Positions 23,036 through 30,071 of a stretch of DNA of 30,315 nucleotides are shown here, one piece after another. A model generated the notes under the pieces. That model saw nothing but the letters and a program-made list of their open reading frames with translations. It was not told where the DNA came from and made no database searches. Source of the DNA: Bacillota bacterium (GTDB lineage Bacteria > Bacillota > Limnochordia > JAAZLZ01). Both the position numbers and the translations under genes were made by a program. Position 1 is the stretch's first letter. Each line of letters starts with the position of its first letter. The stretch covers positions 1-30,315 of the forward strand of contig JAAZLZ010000221.1 of NCBI GenBank assembly GCA_012799075.1, given 5' to 3'.

Positions 23036-24751
23036 ATGTATAAGGAAATAATCGTCAACGTTGGTCGGGGGGAAACCCGAGTTGCAGTTCGGGAAGACCA
23101 CCGTCTCGTGGAGTTGTATATTGAACGGGAACACGACCAGAAAATTGTGGGCAACATCTATAAAGGACGGGTGGAGAATATCCTCCCGGGGATGGAAGCC
23201 GCTTTTGTCGATATTGGCCTGGAGCGAAATGCTTTCTTGTACGTGGATGATGTCCTGGTTTCACGCAATGGGCACCTGGGGGAGCGCCCTGTCCAGGGAG
23301 TGCATTATCACTCGATTAAAGACATGCTGCGGGAAGGCCAGGAAATCATCGTCCAGGTCACCAAGGAAGCCATGGGGAACAAGGGAGCCAGGGTGATCGG
23401 ACATCTGTCCGTGCCAGGCCGCTATCTAGTATTGATGCCGACGGTTGATTACATTGGCATCTCCCGCCGGATCGAAGACGATGGGGAAAGGGAGCGGCTC
23501 AAAGAGATCGCAAAGAAAGTAAAACCCAAAGACATGGGTGTTATCGTCCGGACGGTGGCCGAAGGCCGGGGCGAGGAGGAGTTGGCAAAGGACTGCCAGT
23601 TCCTCCTTCGAGTATGGAACAAGCTCCAGACCAAGGCCCGCAAGTATTCCGCCCCGGCCCTGCTCTACAAAGACTATGATCTGGTTTGCCGGGTAGTCCG
23701 GGATCTGTTCACCGCGGAAGCTGATAAGTTCATTATTGACTCCCGGGAGGAATATGAGCGGACATTGGATTTGCTGGACCAAGTTGCCCCTTCCCTCAAG
23801 GAGAAGGTGGTCTTGTATACCGACTCCTTGCCCCTGTTTGAGGCCCTGGGCATTGAACGGGAGACGGAGAAGGCCCTGCAGCAGAAGGTTTGGCTGGACT
23901 GTGGCGGTTATGTGGTCATCGACCAGACAGAGGCCCTGGTCAGCATCGACGTTAACACGGGCAAGTACACCGGCTCCAAGAACCTGGCCCACACCGTCCT
24001 GAAGACCAACCTGGAGGCCGCGGTGGAAATTGCCCGGCAGCTGCGTCTTCGGAACATCGGCGGTATTGTCATTATCGACTTCATCGACATGGATAGTCCT
24101 GAGCATAAGGAAAAGGTTCTGGCTCGGCTGGAAGAAGAAGTCAAACTGGATAAGACAAAGGTGCATATTCTCGGTTTCACCAATCTGGGCCTGGTGGAGC
24201 TCACCCGCAAAAAGGTCAAGCAGCCCCTCAGCAGTCAGCTGCAGCGGCCCTGCCCCTATTGCCGGGGCAGCGGACGGGTGTTGTCTGAGGAGACGGTAGC
24301 CTACAAGGCTGAGCGGGAGCTGGGCAAGGCAGCTCGAGAAAAGGATTGCGAGGCTCTCTTGGTCTCTGCCCATCCTTCCGTCGCGGCCCTTCTCATTGGA
24401 GGCAACGGCTCAAATTTGCGCCGGCTGGAAGAGGAGATGGGCAAGCCTATTTACGTCAAGGGCTGTGAAGAGCTCCATACAGAGGCCGTGGAGATTGTGA
24501 TAGCCAGCTCCAGGGAAGCCGTTGAAGAGGCTGCTTTTCCAGTTAAGGAAGGGCAGATCCTCAATGTAGAGGTCGAAGAGCCCCACGCCACCAATCCCCG
24601 GGACGGAATCGCCCGGCTGGAAGGCTACGTGGTGAATGTGGAGGGTGCGGGGGATCGGGTGGGGGACAATATCAAGGTGGAGATTACCAAGGTTTACCGA
24701 ACCTATGCCAAAGGGCGGGAGGTTGTCGAATCCCTAGCCCAGGAGAACTAG
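23036..24751 (+). CDS. rng: ribonuclease G/E family endoribonuclease
   Basis: A single-strand-specific endonuclease that processes rRNA and mRNA. The 571 residues contain an S1 domain (about 36-125, NIYKGRVENILPGMEAAFVDIG), the catalytic Asp305 in SIDVNTGKYTG, Asp348 in IIDFIDMD and the zinc-link CPYC at 406-409, nearly the same spacing as in E. coli RNase E. The last ~65 residues (GDRVGDNIKVEITKVYRTYAKG) look like a TRAM-type RNA-binding domain. ATG 23036 follows GGGAG by eight bases; ATG 23021 is upstream of that site. In related genomes rplU and rpmA usually follow, but here the synteny stops. Confidence 0.94.
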   Translation: MYKEIIVNVGRGETRVAVREDHRLVELYIEREHDQKIVGNIYKGRVENILPGMEAAFVDIGLERNAFLYVDDVLVSRNGHLGERPVQGVHYHSIKDMLREGQEIIVQVTKEAMGNKGARVIGHLSVPGRYLVLMPTVDYIGISRRIEDDGERERLKEIAKKVKPKDMGVIVRTVAEGRGEEELAKDCQFLLRVWNKLQTKARKYSAPALLYKDYDLVCRVVRDLFTAEADKFIIDSREEYERTLDLLDQVAPSLKEKVVLYTDSLPLFEALGIERETEKALQQKVWLDCGGYVVIDQTEALVSIDVNTGKYTGSKNLAHTVLKTNLEAAVEIARQLRLRNIGGIVIIDFIDMDSPEHKEKVLARLEEEVKLDKTKVHILGFTNLGLVELTRKKVKQPLSSQLQRPCPYCRGSGRVLSEETVAYKAERELGKAAREKDCEALLVSAHPSVAALLIGGNGSNLRRLEEEMGKPIYVKGCEELHTEAVEIVIASSREAVEEAAFPVKEGQILNVEVEEPHATNPRDGIARLEGYVVNVEGAGDRVGDNIKVEITKVYRTYAKGREVVESLAQEN

Positions 24752-24759
24752 GATCGCAT

Positions 24760-24792
24760 AAGAGACCCTGCTCCCACCGAGCGGGGTCTCTT
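24760..24792 (+). terminator. strong hairpin after RNase G, without clear T tract
   Basis: AAGAGACCCTGCTC (24760-24773) pairs with GAGCGGGGTCTCTT (24779-24792) with one G-U pair and a five-base loop. It lies between the ends of the convergent rng and hepT genes. Only two T follow on the plus strand, so termination may be bidirectional but is not a standard intrinsic terminator. Confidence 0.6.
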
Positions 24793-24796
24793 GCCC

Positions 24797-25222
24797 CTAG
24801 CTGCATTCTAAGTAATTCGCAATGAGCTTGGTGTATTCCCGATAGCAGGTCAGCATGTTTCGGATGGAATAGTAGACGGTGACGTCATCTATCTTTTGGT
24901 ACTCGTGGACAAGTATATTGCGTAGCCCCGTTGAAGGTGCTATCTTCAAGGCAAAGTCCATTGGGATCACATCGTTTTCGGCCAATTCGATGAATGAATT
25001 GAAGTAATCCTTCGCCGGGCCTTTGTCTAATCGCCTCAGGATCATGTTGTTTATGTCAGTGGCGCACTCGACTATCAGTTGGATTTCCCTTTCGATGGCC
25101 CTTTTGATGATTAAGTGTTCGTTGTAATCTTGAAGGGACAACCCACTGGCCAGTTGCTGCAACTCTTGGTAATAGTTGACTAGGGCTTCTAATTTTCTGC
25201 AGACGGCGATCTTATTAATCAC
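24797..25222 (-). CDS. hepT: HepT-type HEPN domain toxin (DUF86)
   Basis: A 141-residue helical HEPN protein. The motif R101-NILV-H106-E-Y108 matches RX4HXY, the active site of HEPN ribonuclease toxins, and the Tyr is the residue that MntA antitoxins modify by AMPylation in the characterised Shewanella pair. The toxin is expected to cut RNA and arrest growth when not modified. The start is GTG 25222, overlapping the mntA stop by eight bases. The DNA is AT-richer than the neighbouring housekeeping genes, which suggests horizontal transfer. It converges on rng. Confidence 0.9.
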   Translation of the reverse strand: MINKIAVCRKLEALVNYYQELQQLASGLSLQDYNEHLIIKRAIEREIQLIVECATDINNMILRRLDKGPAKDYFNSFIELAENDVIPMDFALKIAPSTGLRNILVHEYQKIDDVTVYYSIRNMLTCYREYTKLIANYLECS

Positions 25223-25622
25223 CCTCGACCACTTCCCTTATTCTCCGTGTGATAGCTTCCATTTCTTCCTCGATGATCGGGCGCAGTTCATAAAACCGCT
25301 TCACGTAGTAAAGGCCATACCGTTCAAACAAGCCCTCTTCTCGTTCAAAAAGCAAACGACCATTGATCGCGACTTCACAACGCAAAACTGGGTCTGCGGT
25401 CTGCAGGTCAACTAAGTCGATTTCGCTCTTCCGGTAGGCTAGGCTCAGTTCCCGCAGGAGATTCATTCTGTCTTCAAGCTCTAATGGATGCTCCGATAAG
25501 CAAGCAAGGTCGATATCGCTTTCGTCGTGGTAGTATTCGGTCATATAGCTGCCAAAACATACCAGCAGTTCAAGCCTATATCGGTTGGCTATCTCTACGA
25601 GTTCTTGCTGGAGCGAGGTCAT
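25215..25622 (-). CDS. mntA: MntA-type minimal nucleotidyltransferase antitoxin
   Basis: A 135-residue protein whose first ~90 residues form a minimal nucleotidyltransferase domain. The motif G24-S25 followed by ten residues and D36-I-D38 is the GSX10DXD active site, and the third carboxylate is likely D69 or D72 in EIDLVDLQ. In known pairs this protein AMPylates the HEPN toxin on Tyr and neutralises it. The C-terminus adds a helical part (about 95-135). ATG 25622 is well spaced from TAGGAGGAG. It is the first gene of the pair and overlaps hepT by eight bases. Confidence 0.9.
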   Translation of the reverse strand: MTSLQQELVEIANRYRLELLVCFGSYMTEYYHDESDIDLACLSEHPLELEDRMNLLRELSLAYRKSEIDLVDLQTADPVLRCEVAINGRLLFEREEGLFERYGLYYVKRFYELRPIIEEEMEAITRRIREVVEGD

Positions 25623-25653
25623 TGTTGTCTCCTCCTAAAGCCCTTCTGAAGCC

Positions 25654-25684
25654 AGTATAACATGCCTATGATTGCCCCTGTCAA
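25654..25684 (-). promoter_or_regulatory. promoter of the mntA-hepT pair
   Basis: On the minus strand TTGACA (25679-25684) and TATACT (25654-25659) are 19 bases apart, with TGT directly before the -10 (extended -10). The start codon is about 32 bases downstream. Confidence 0.7.
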
Positions 25685-26117
25685 CTCAATTAACCCGACT
25701 TTCCCCATTATGGGAAAAAACAATTCGAAGCCCGCATCACCAGGGCATTCGTGAGGGGAGTCGCTGTAGCAGCAGCGTAGGGAAAGTTGCTCAAGGGCCA
25801 ACCGGTGGAGGTTGAAGGATTCATAAAGCTGCTGCTAGACCGGTGAGCGACGGGTACCTGGATGGGCGCGTGCATGAGTTGGCGGGCCTGTAGGTTCATC
25901 ACTTGCAGAAGCAAAAAAGCGAGGACGTCCATGAGGGCGCTTCAGCTTATCATCTGGCGGCAAGGCCCTACATTCGGGCGCGCAGCTTGATGAAACGCGG
26001 GTCCGAAGTCATACTTCGATCAACTTGGATCCCAGTGCACTTCATGAACCGCCGTCGTGCGGAACCGTATGCCCCGGGTCGACGGGAGCAATCCCGTCAC
26101 CCGACCCGCTCTTGGGA
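25685..26117. other. gene-free accessory stretch with possible group II intron remnant at its end
   Basis: No intact gene is visible. On the plus strand a short frame reads EARITRAFVRGVAVAAA, stop, GKLLKGQPVEVEGFIKLLLDR, stop, which looks like decayed coding sequence of unknown origin. At 26046-26070 GAACCGCCGTCGTGCGGAAC resembles the first half of group II intron domain V, and at 26076-26107 a stem with a GCAA tetraloop resembles domain VI. The second half of domain V is missing or rearranged, so this is at best a degraded remnant. A small palindrome CCCATTATGGG is at 25704-25714. Confidence 0.4.
26076..26107. repeat. GNRA-capped inverted repeat ahead of the ABC operon end
   Basis: GGGTCG (26076-26081) and ACGGGA (26082-26087) pair with TCCCGT (26092-26097) and CGACCC (26102-26107), leaving a GCAA loop and a four-base bulge CACC. 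It lies 10 bases past the stop of the last permease gene and might also stop its transcript, though no T tract follows. Confidence 0.6.
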
Positions 26118-26963
26118 TCAGCCCTTGACTGCCCCTGCGGTTAATCCCTGCACTAGGTAGCGCTGGACCAGCATGAAGAACACCACAATGGGCAATCCCG
26201 TAAGGACGCCCCCGGCGGTGAGCAGATCCCAACGGATGATGTACTCGCCCATGAAGGTGTGCAGGCCAACGGGCAGGGTCCGCGCGGAAATGTCCGCGGT
26301 GAAGGTCAAGGCGTAGACAAACTCGTTCCAGGAGTAGATGAAGACATAGGTCAACCCGGCGATCAAACCTGGAGCCGCCAGGGGCGCCAGGACATGCCAA
26401 AAGGTCTGCCAGCGGCTGGCTCCGTCGATGATGGCTGCTTCGTCTAATTCTCGGGGGATGGCGTTGAAGAAGCCCGTCAGCAGCCAAGTGGTGAATGGCA
26501 GGGAGAAGGTGCTGTGGGCGATGATCAAGGCCAGCCGCGTGTTTAAGATGCCTAGTTTGCGCATGATGAAGAACAAGGAGAAGACAAGGAGGACCGCGGG
26601 GAACATCTGGGTAGCCAGAAACAAGCCGAAGAACTTGCCCTTGCCCCTGAAGTTGATCCGGGAAAAACAGTAGGCTGCACTGGTGGCAAATACCCCTGTG
26701 ATGAGCAAAGTGCCGGCCACCACCACTAGGCTGTTGGCAAAAAAGCGGGGAAAATCTGTGGTTTCAAGGAGCAGGCGATACCCCTCGAAGGTATAGACTG
26801 ATGGCAGATACTTGATGGGCGAGGTGTACAATTCATGGGGCGGCTTCAAAGAAGTTATCAGCATCCAGCCGTAGGGGAAGAGGATGAAGGTCAACCACAG
26901 GAGCACTGGGATCCAGAGAAACAGACATCCCTTCCATTTCCGAATAAGGGCCGGGGAATTCAT
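26118..26963 (-). CDS. carbohydrate ABC transporter permease (MalG/LacG-type)
   Basis: A 281-residue inner-membrane permease of the CUT1 sugar importer family with about six membrane segments. The EAA loop that docks the ATPase reads ELDEAAIIDGASRWQTFWHVLAP at about 192-214. The C-terminus ends QRYLVQGLTAGAVKG, the usual pattern of MalG-type subunits. It overlaps the upstream permease by four bases (ATGA), so translation is coupled. The substrate is not known; the family usually takes up oligosaccharides or sugar derivatives. Confidence 0.94.
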   Translation of the reverse strand: MNSPALIRKWKGCLFLWIPVLLWLTFILFPYGWMLITSLKPPHELYTSPIKYLPSVYTFEGYRLLLETTDFPRFFANSLVVVAGTLLITGVFATSAAYCFSRINFRGKGKFFGLFLATQMFPAVLLVFSLFFIMRKLGILNTRLALIIAHSTFSLPFTTWLLTGFFNAIPRELDEAAIIDGASRWQTFWHVLAPLAAPGLIAGLTYVFIYSWNEFVYALTFTADISARTLPVGLHTFMGEYIIRWDLLTAGGVLTGLPIVVFFMLVQRYLVQGLTAGAVKG

Positions 26964-27859
26964 ATGATGAACCCACCTTCTTCCTTGCCTTGGAGCAGCT
27001 TCAAATAAAGGCTCAAAGCAACCATTAGCATGAGGGCCTGGAGCACGGCCATGGCCGTCCCTTGACCGACCCGCAGCCTCTCGTAGGCGGTGATGTAAGC
27101 AAGGACAGGCAATGTGATGCTAGCTTGACCCGGCCCCCCGCCCGTCATGACTAGTACCAAATCCATGTAGTTGGCCGTCCATATGATTCTAAGCATGGTG
27201 GTGATCATTATGGTCGGCATGATCAAGGGAACCGTTATTCGCCAGAACTGGTTGAACTTGTTGGCCCCATCGATATAGGCAGCTTCATATAGTTCTAGCG
27301 GCACCCCCTGGATGGCGGCCAGCAGCATGACGGCAAAAAATGGAGCTCCTTGCCAGACATTGGCTGCTATCACCCCGCCAAGGGATGTGGGCATGGCCAG
27401 CCATGGCTGGTACTGGCCGATGATGTTCAGCTTGACCAAGATATCATTGAGGACGCCATAGTTGCCATCTAGCATCCAGGTCCACATCAAGGCGACCAGG
27501 ACCCCCGAGGTAGCCCAGGGAATGAGGCTTAACCCCCTGACCAGGCCCCGACCGGGGAAGTCCTTGTTAAGAATCAAGGCGCCCAGCATGCCGACGGTAA
27601 ACTGCAGGGAAACCGAGCCTAGTATCCACATGACCGAGTTCAATACTGAACGCAAAAACAACGGGTCTTTCAAGAGGCTCCTATAGTTGTCCATGCCGAC
27701 GAATTGGGCGGCATCGGGCTTTAGCAATGAGACTTGGAATAGGGACAAACGCAGGGCCTGCAGCAAGGGATAAGCCACGATTAGCGCCATCAGCAGCAAG
27801 GCGGGCCCAAGGAGAAGGAACGGCAGCTGCCGTTCCTTCTTGTTCACAGGTCTAACCAT
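26960..27859 (-). CDS. carbohydrate ABC transporter permease (MalF/UgpA-type)
   Basis: A 299-residue permease, heterodimer partner of the MalG-type subunit. It starts with a short basic tail followed by PFLLLGPALLLMALIVAYPLL, has about six membrane segments and an EAA loop at about 191-211 (ELYEAAYIDGANKFNQFWRITVPLI). The ATG overlaps the stop of the binding-protein gene by one base (TAATG), a sign of tight coupling. No ATPase gene follows, so a shared MsmX-like ATPase encoded elsewhere is expected. Confidence 0.94.
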   Translation of the reverse strand: MVRPVNKKERQLPFLLLGPALLLMALIVAYPLLQALRLSLFQVSLLKPDAAQFVGMDNYRSLLKDPLFLRSVLNSVMWILGSVSLQFTVGMLGALILNKDFPGRGLVRGLSLIPWATSGVLVALMWTWMLDGNYGVLNDILVKLNIIGQYQPWLAMPTSLGGVIAANVWQGAPFFAVMLLAAIQGVPLELYEAAYIDGANKFNQFWRITVPLIMPTIMITTMLRIIWTANYMDLVLVMTGGGPGQASITLPVLAYITAYERLRVGQGTAMAVLQALMLMVALSLYLKLLQGKEEGGFII

Positions 27860-29091
27860 TAGTTGGCTTCCTTCAGTGCCGCGGCAATCTCATCTAGCAT
27901 CTGCTTGCTTGTGATTTCACCAAGCAGGGCCCTTTGCATGGTGTTTTGCCAAACATAAGCAGAAACATAGCCGACGCCGGGGAGGGGAGGCCAAACCACG
28001 GCATAGTTGCCGCCTTCGATGGATACCTTGAAGAACTCGTTGTCAACATAGAATTCTTGTCCGGCAACGGACTTGAGCACTGGGAGCTGACCTTGGCGCG
28101 ATTTGCTCCATTTGTCCATTGCTTCAGTCTCGCTCAGCCATGAGATAAACTTGAAGGCTGCACCTTTCACGTCTGAGGTGGAAAAGACTACGTTTCCGCT
28201 CATGGTGCCCATGGTGGCCGGCTTTGCCGGGTCCGCCGAGGGAATGGGAAGGACGCCGACCTTTTCCCTGCCCAAGGCTTGGGTCATCATCACGGAAGAA
28301 CCGACGTGATGGGCCATCATAGCGGTGTTTCCCGCCTGGAAAGCTCCCGTTACCTGGGGATATGCATCGGTGGGGGCACTAGGCGGGGCCACCTTGTGTT
28401 GCTTAAAAAGATCGATATACCATTGATTGACTTCCACTGCCTTTGGCGAGTTGATGACGATGTTTCCTTGCTCGTCAACTATCCGGGCTCCTCCCGCCAC
28501 CATGAATGCCAGCCATTGGTCTTGGCCTCCGCTGCCGCCCCGCAGACCGAATCCATAGCGGTTCTCGGCCGGATTCGTTAGGGCTTTGGCAGCTGCCAAA
28601 AAGTCAGCAAAGGTCTTGGGCGGCTGCAAACCTGCTTCTTTAAACCAATCGGCCCGATAGTACATGTAGAAAGTGATGAACTGGTGGGGCATCATGTAGA
28701 CGCCATCGACTCCCGGAATCATCCCGGTGCTCCACAACTCGTCAATGACATCATCGCGGCCAGGCCAATCCTCCAAATAGGGGCTCAAATCCTCCAGCAA
28801 GTCGGCATCATGAAAGGCTCCCAGCCACCAGTCCTTGAATCTAGCCGCATCGGGCCCGGCGCCCGCGCTGATGGCCATCAGCAGCTGATCGTAGTAGTTG
28901 CTAAGCGGCACCGTTTCCATGACAACGTTGATGTCGGGATGCAGGGCATTGAACTTGTCCACGAGATCATGCACGGTTCGATCGGTCGGGTCATCCAGCC
29001 ACAGCAGGTACTTGACCGTCGTCGCACCATAGGCAAAAGCCGTGTTTATCAATAGCAGCGCCAAGACTAAGACAACAGCCTTTCTTTTCAT
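27859..29091 (-). CDS. extracellular sugar-type solute-binding protein of ABC importer
   Basis: A 410-residue family 1 solute-binding protein. A Sec signal peptide covers about 1-22 (RKAVVLVLALLLINTAFAYG), with probable cleavage after AYG or AFA. There is no lipobox cysteine, which is unusual for a monoderm Gram-positive, where such proteins are normally lipid-anchored. The mature part has typical features such as LDDPTDRTVHDLVDKFNALHPDINV, GAGPDAARFKDWW and GNTAMMAHH. I chose ATG 29091, six bases after GGGGGG; ATG 29094 is possible. First gene of a three-gene operon with both permeases downstream. The sugar is unknown. Confidence 0.93.
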   Translation of the reverse strand: MKRKAVVLVLALLLINTAFAYGATTVKYLLWLDDPTDRTVHDLVDKFNALHPDINVVMETVPLSNYYDQLLMAISAGAGPDAARFKDWWLGAFHDADLLEDLSPYLEDWPGRDDVIDELWSTGMIPGVDGVYMMPHQFITFYMYYRADWFKEAGLQPPKTFADFLAAAKALTNPAENRYGFGLRGGSGGQDQWLAFMVAGGARIVDEQGNIVINSPKAVEVNQWYIDLFKQHKVAPPSAPTDAYPQVTGAFQAGNTAMMAHHVGSSVMMTQALGREKVGVLPIPSADPAKPATMGTMSGNVVFSTSDVKGAAFKFISWLSETEAMDKWSKSRQGQLPVLKSVAGQEFYVDNEFFKVSIEGGNYAVVWPPLPGVGYVSAYVWQNTMQRALLGEITSKQMLDEIAAALKEAN

Positions 29092-29153
29092 CATCGACCC
29101 CCCAGTTGTATGGATGATAAGGCCGCCTTGCCACAACGTTCTCGTCCAACGGA

Positions 29154-29168
29154 GTCAGGCGGCCTGAC
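29154..29168. promoter_or_regulatory. palindromic operator candidate upstream of the ABC operon
   Basis: GTCAGGC, one base, GCCTGAC forms a perfect 7-1-7 palindrome about 60 bases upstream of the binding-protein start. Its position suits a repressor site, but no cognate regulator is evident and no clear promoter was found next to it. Confidence 0.4.
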
Positions 29169-29257
29169 AAACTAGTATTCAATAAAATTAATGGACATAC
29201 CTGCTACAATAACAATTATGTGAATGGACTGATAAAATTTGGAGGGCAGATTTTTGC

Positions 29258-29277
29258 GGGGCGGACTCTTCCGCCCC
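29258..29277 (-). terminator. hairpin after the MerR-family gene
   Basis: GGGGCGGA (29258-29265) and TCCGCCCC (29270-29277) form a perfect eight-pair stem with a CTCT loop, eight bases beyond the MerR stop. In the direction of MerR transcription A residues rather than T follow, so its terminator role is uncertain. Confidence 0.4.
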
Positions 29278-29285
29278 TGTCGATC

Positions 29286-30017
29286 TTAGTTGCCATCGGC
29301 GAAGATGGCCATTGCATCCCGCATGAAAACGGCCAATCCTTCGCCAAAGCGATCGATGTTTTTGGTGAAGCGTTCATCGGCAACGTACATTTCGCCAAGC
29401 TCCTTGAACGCGCCAGGGGGGTACTCTCCGAAGTTATCGTTCAGGAAGTCATGCCATGCCTTGATGGCCCTTTGGGCTTCTTCGGATCCTGGTGACCCGT
29501 GTCGAAGGGCAGCAAGTCGCTTGTAAATAGCTTCCATCTCCGCCGATAGGGATTCCTCCCGACCGGCGATTTTTGCGTTGGCCTTGTCAACGGCTGCGTC
29601 TCCCCAGCGTCGACGGGCTTCTTCCTCATAGGGATTCTGACTGAAGTCAAATCCGGCGAATTTCTCTTCGTTGGTCATGTCAACTTCCCCTTTCGTGTGT
29701 CTAATCGTCTTGTCGATGGTGGCCAGCATCTCATCGAGTCGGCGGCGCTTCTCCAGCAGCATCTCCCGATGCAAGAGCAGCGCCTCTTGTCGATCGAAGG
29801 AAGGGCTGTTGATGATTGCTTTGATCTTCTTCAAAGGAAAACCAAGCTCCCTGAAGAACAAGATTTGCTGCAGCATATCCAGATTATCTTGGGAGTAGAG
29901 GCGGTATCCCGACTCGGTCGTTGCATCGGGAGTCAGTAGTCCGATTTCGTCGTAGTGATGGAGTGTGCGGACACTCACGCCCACCAAGTCGGCTGCCTCC
30001 TTGACCTTCATCGCCAT
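29286..30017 (-). CDS. MerR-family regulator with TipAS domain
   Basis: A 243-residue transcription regulator. The MerR winged helix-turn-helix is at about 2-70 (KVKEAADLVGVSVRTLHHYDEIGLL, then ESGYRLYSQDNLDMLQQILFFRELGF), followed by a dimerisation coiled coil (about 72-110) and a C-terminal TipAS-type helical domain (about 115-243, KAWHDFLNDNFGEYPPGAFKELGEMY), which in TipA binds thiopeptide antibiotics or other ligands. ATG 30017 has AAAGGG nine bases upstream; TTG 30035 precedes that site. The upstream promoter holds a perfect inverted repeat in a 19-base spacer, so it very likely controls itself. The ABC operon follows on the same strand after a hairpin; a link is not shown. Confidence 0.93.
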   Translation of the reverse strand: MAMKVKEAADLVGVSVRTLHHYDEIGLLTPDATTESGYRLYSQDNLDMLQQILFFRELGFPLKKIKAIINSPSFDRQEALLLHREMLLEKRRRLDEMLATIDKTIRHTKGEVDMTNEEKFAGFDFSQNPYEEEARRRWGDAAVDKANAKIAGREESLSAEMEAIYKRLAALRHGSPGSEEAQRAIKAWHDFLNDNFGEYPPGAFKELGEMYVADERFTKNIDRFGEGLAVFMRDAMAIFADGN

Positions 30018-30040
30018 GTCATCACGCCCTTTCAACCTAT

Positions 30041-30071
30041 ACTATAAACTATCACGCAACGTGATAGTCAA
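30041..30071 (-). promoter_or_regulatory. MerR-type promoter with 19-base spacer and operator
   Basis: On the minus strand TTGACT (30066-30071) and TATAGT (30041-30046) are separated by 19 bases. The operator ACTATCACG (30048-30056), three bases, CGTGATAGT (30060-30068) is a perfect 9-3-9 inverted repeat that fills the spacer, the arrangement that MerR proteins untwist to activate transcription. Confidence 0.9.

Noticed and set aside
23426..24373. Minus-strand open frame of 315 codons inside rng
   Set aside because: Antisense to catalytic motifs of RNase G, no ribosome binding site; a codon-bias shadow in GC-rich DNA.
25708..25932. 74-codon minus-strand frame in the accessory gap
   Set aside because: No ribosome binding site, composition unlike a folded protein; the region is better seen as decayed sequence.
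25903..26160. 85-codon plus-strand frame in the accessory gap
   Set aside because: It runs through the intron-like structures and into the antisense of a permease gene and has no recognisable domain.
29220..29495. Plus-strand open frame opposite the MerR-family gene
   Set aside because: Antisense shadow of the TipAS domain; no binding site upstream.
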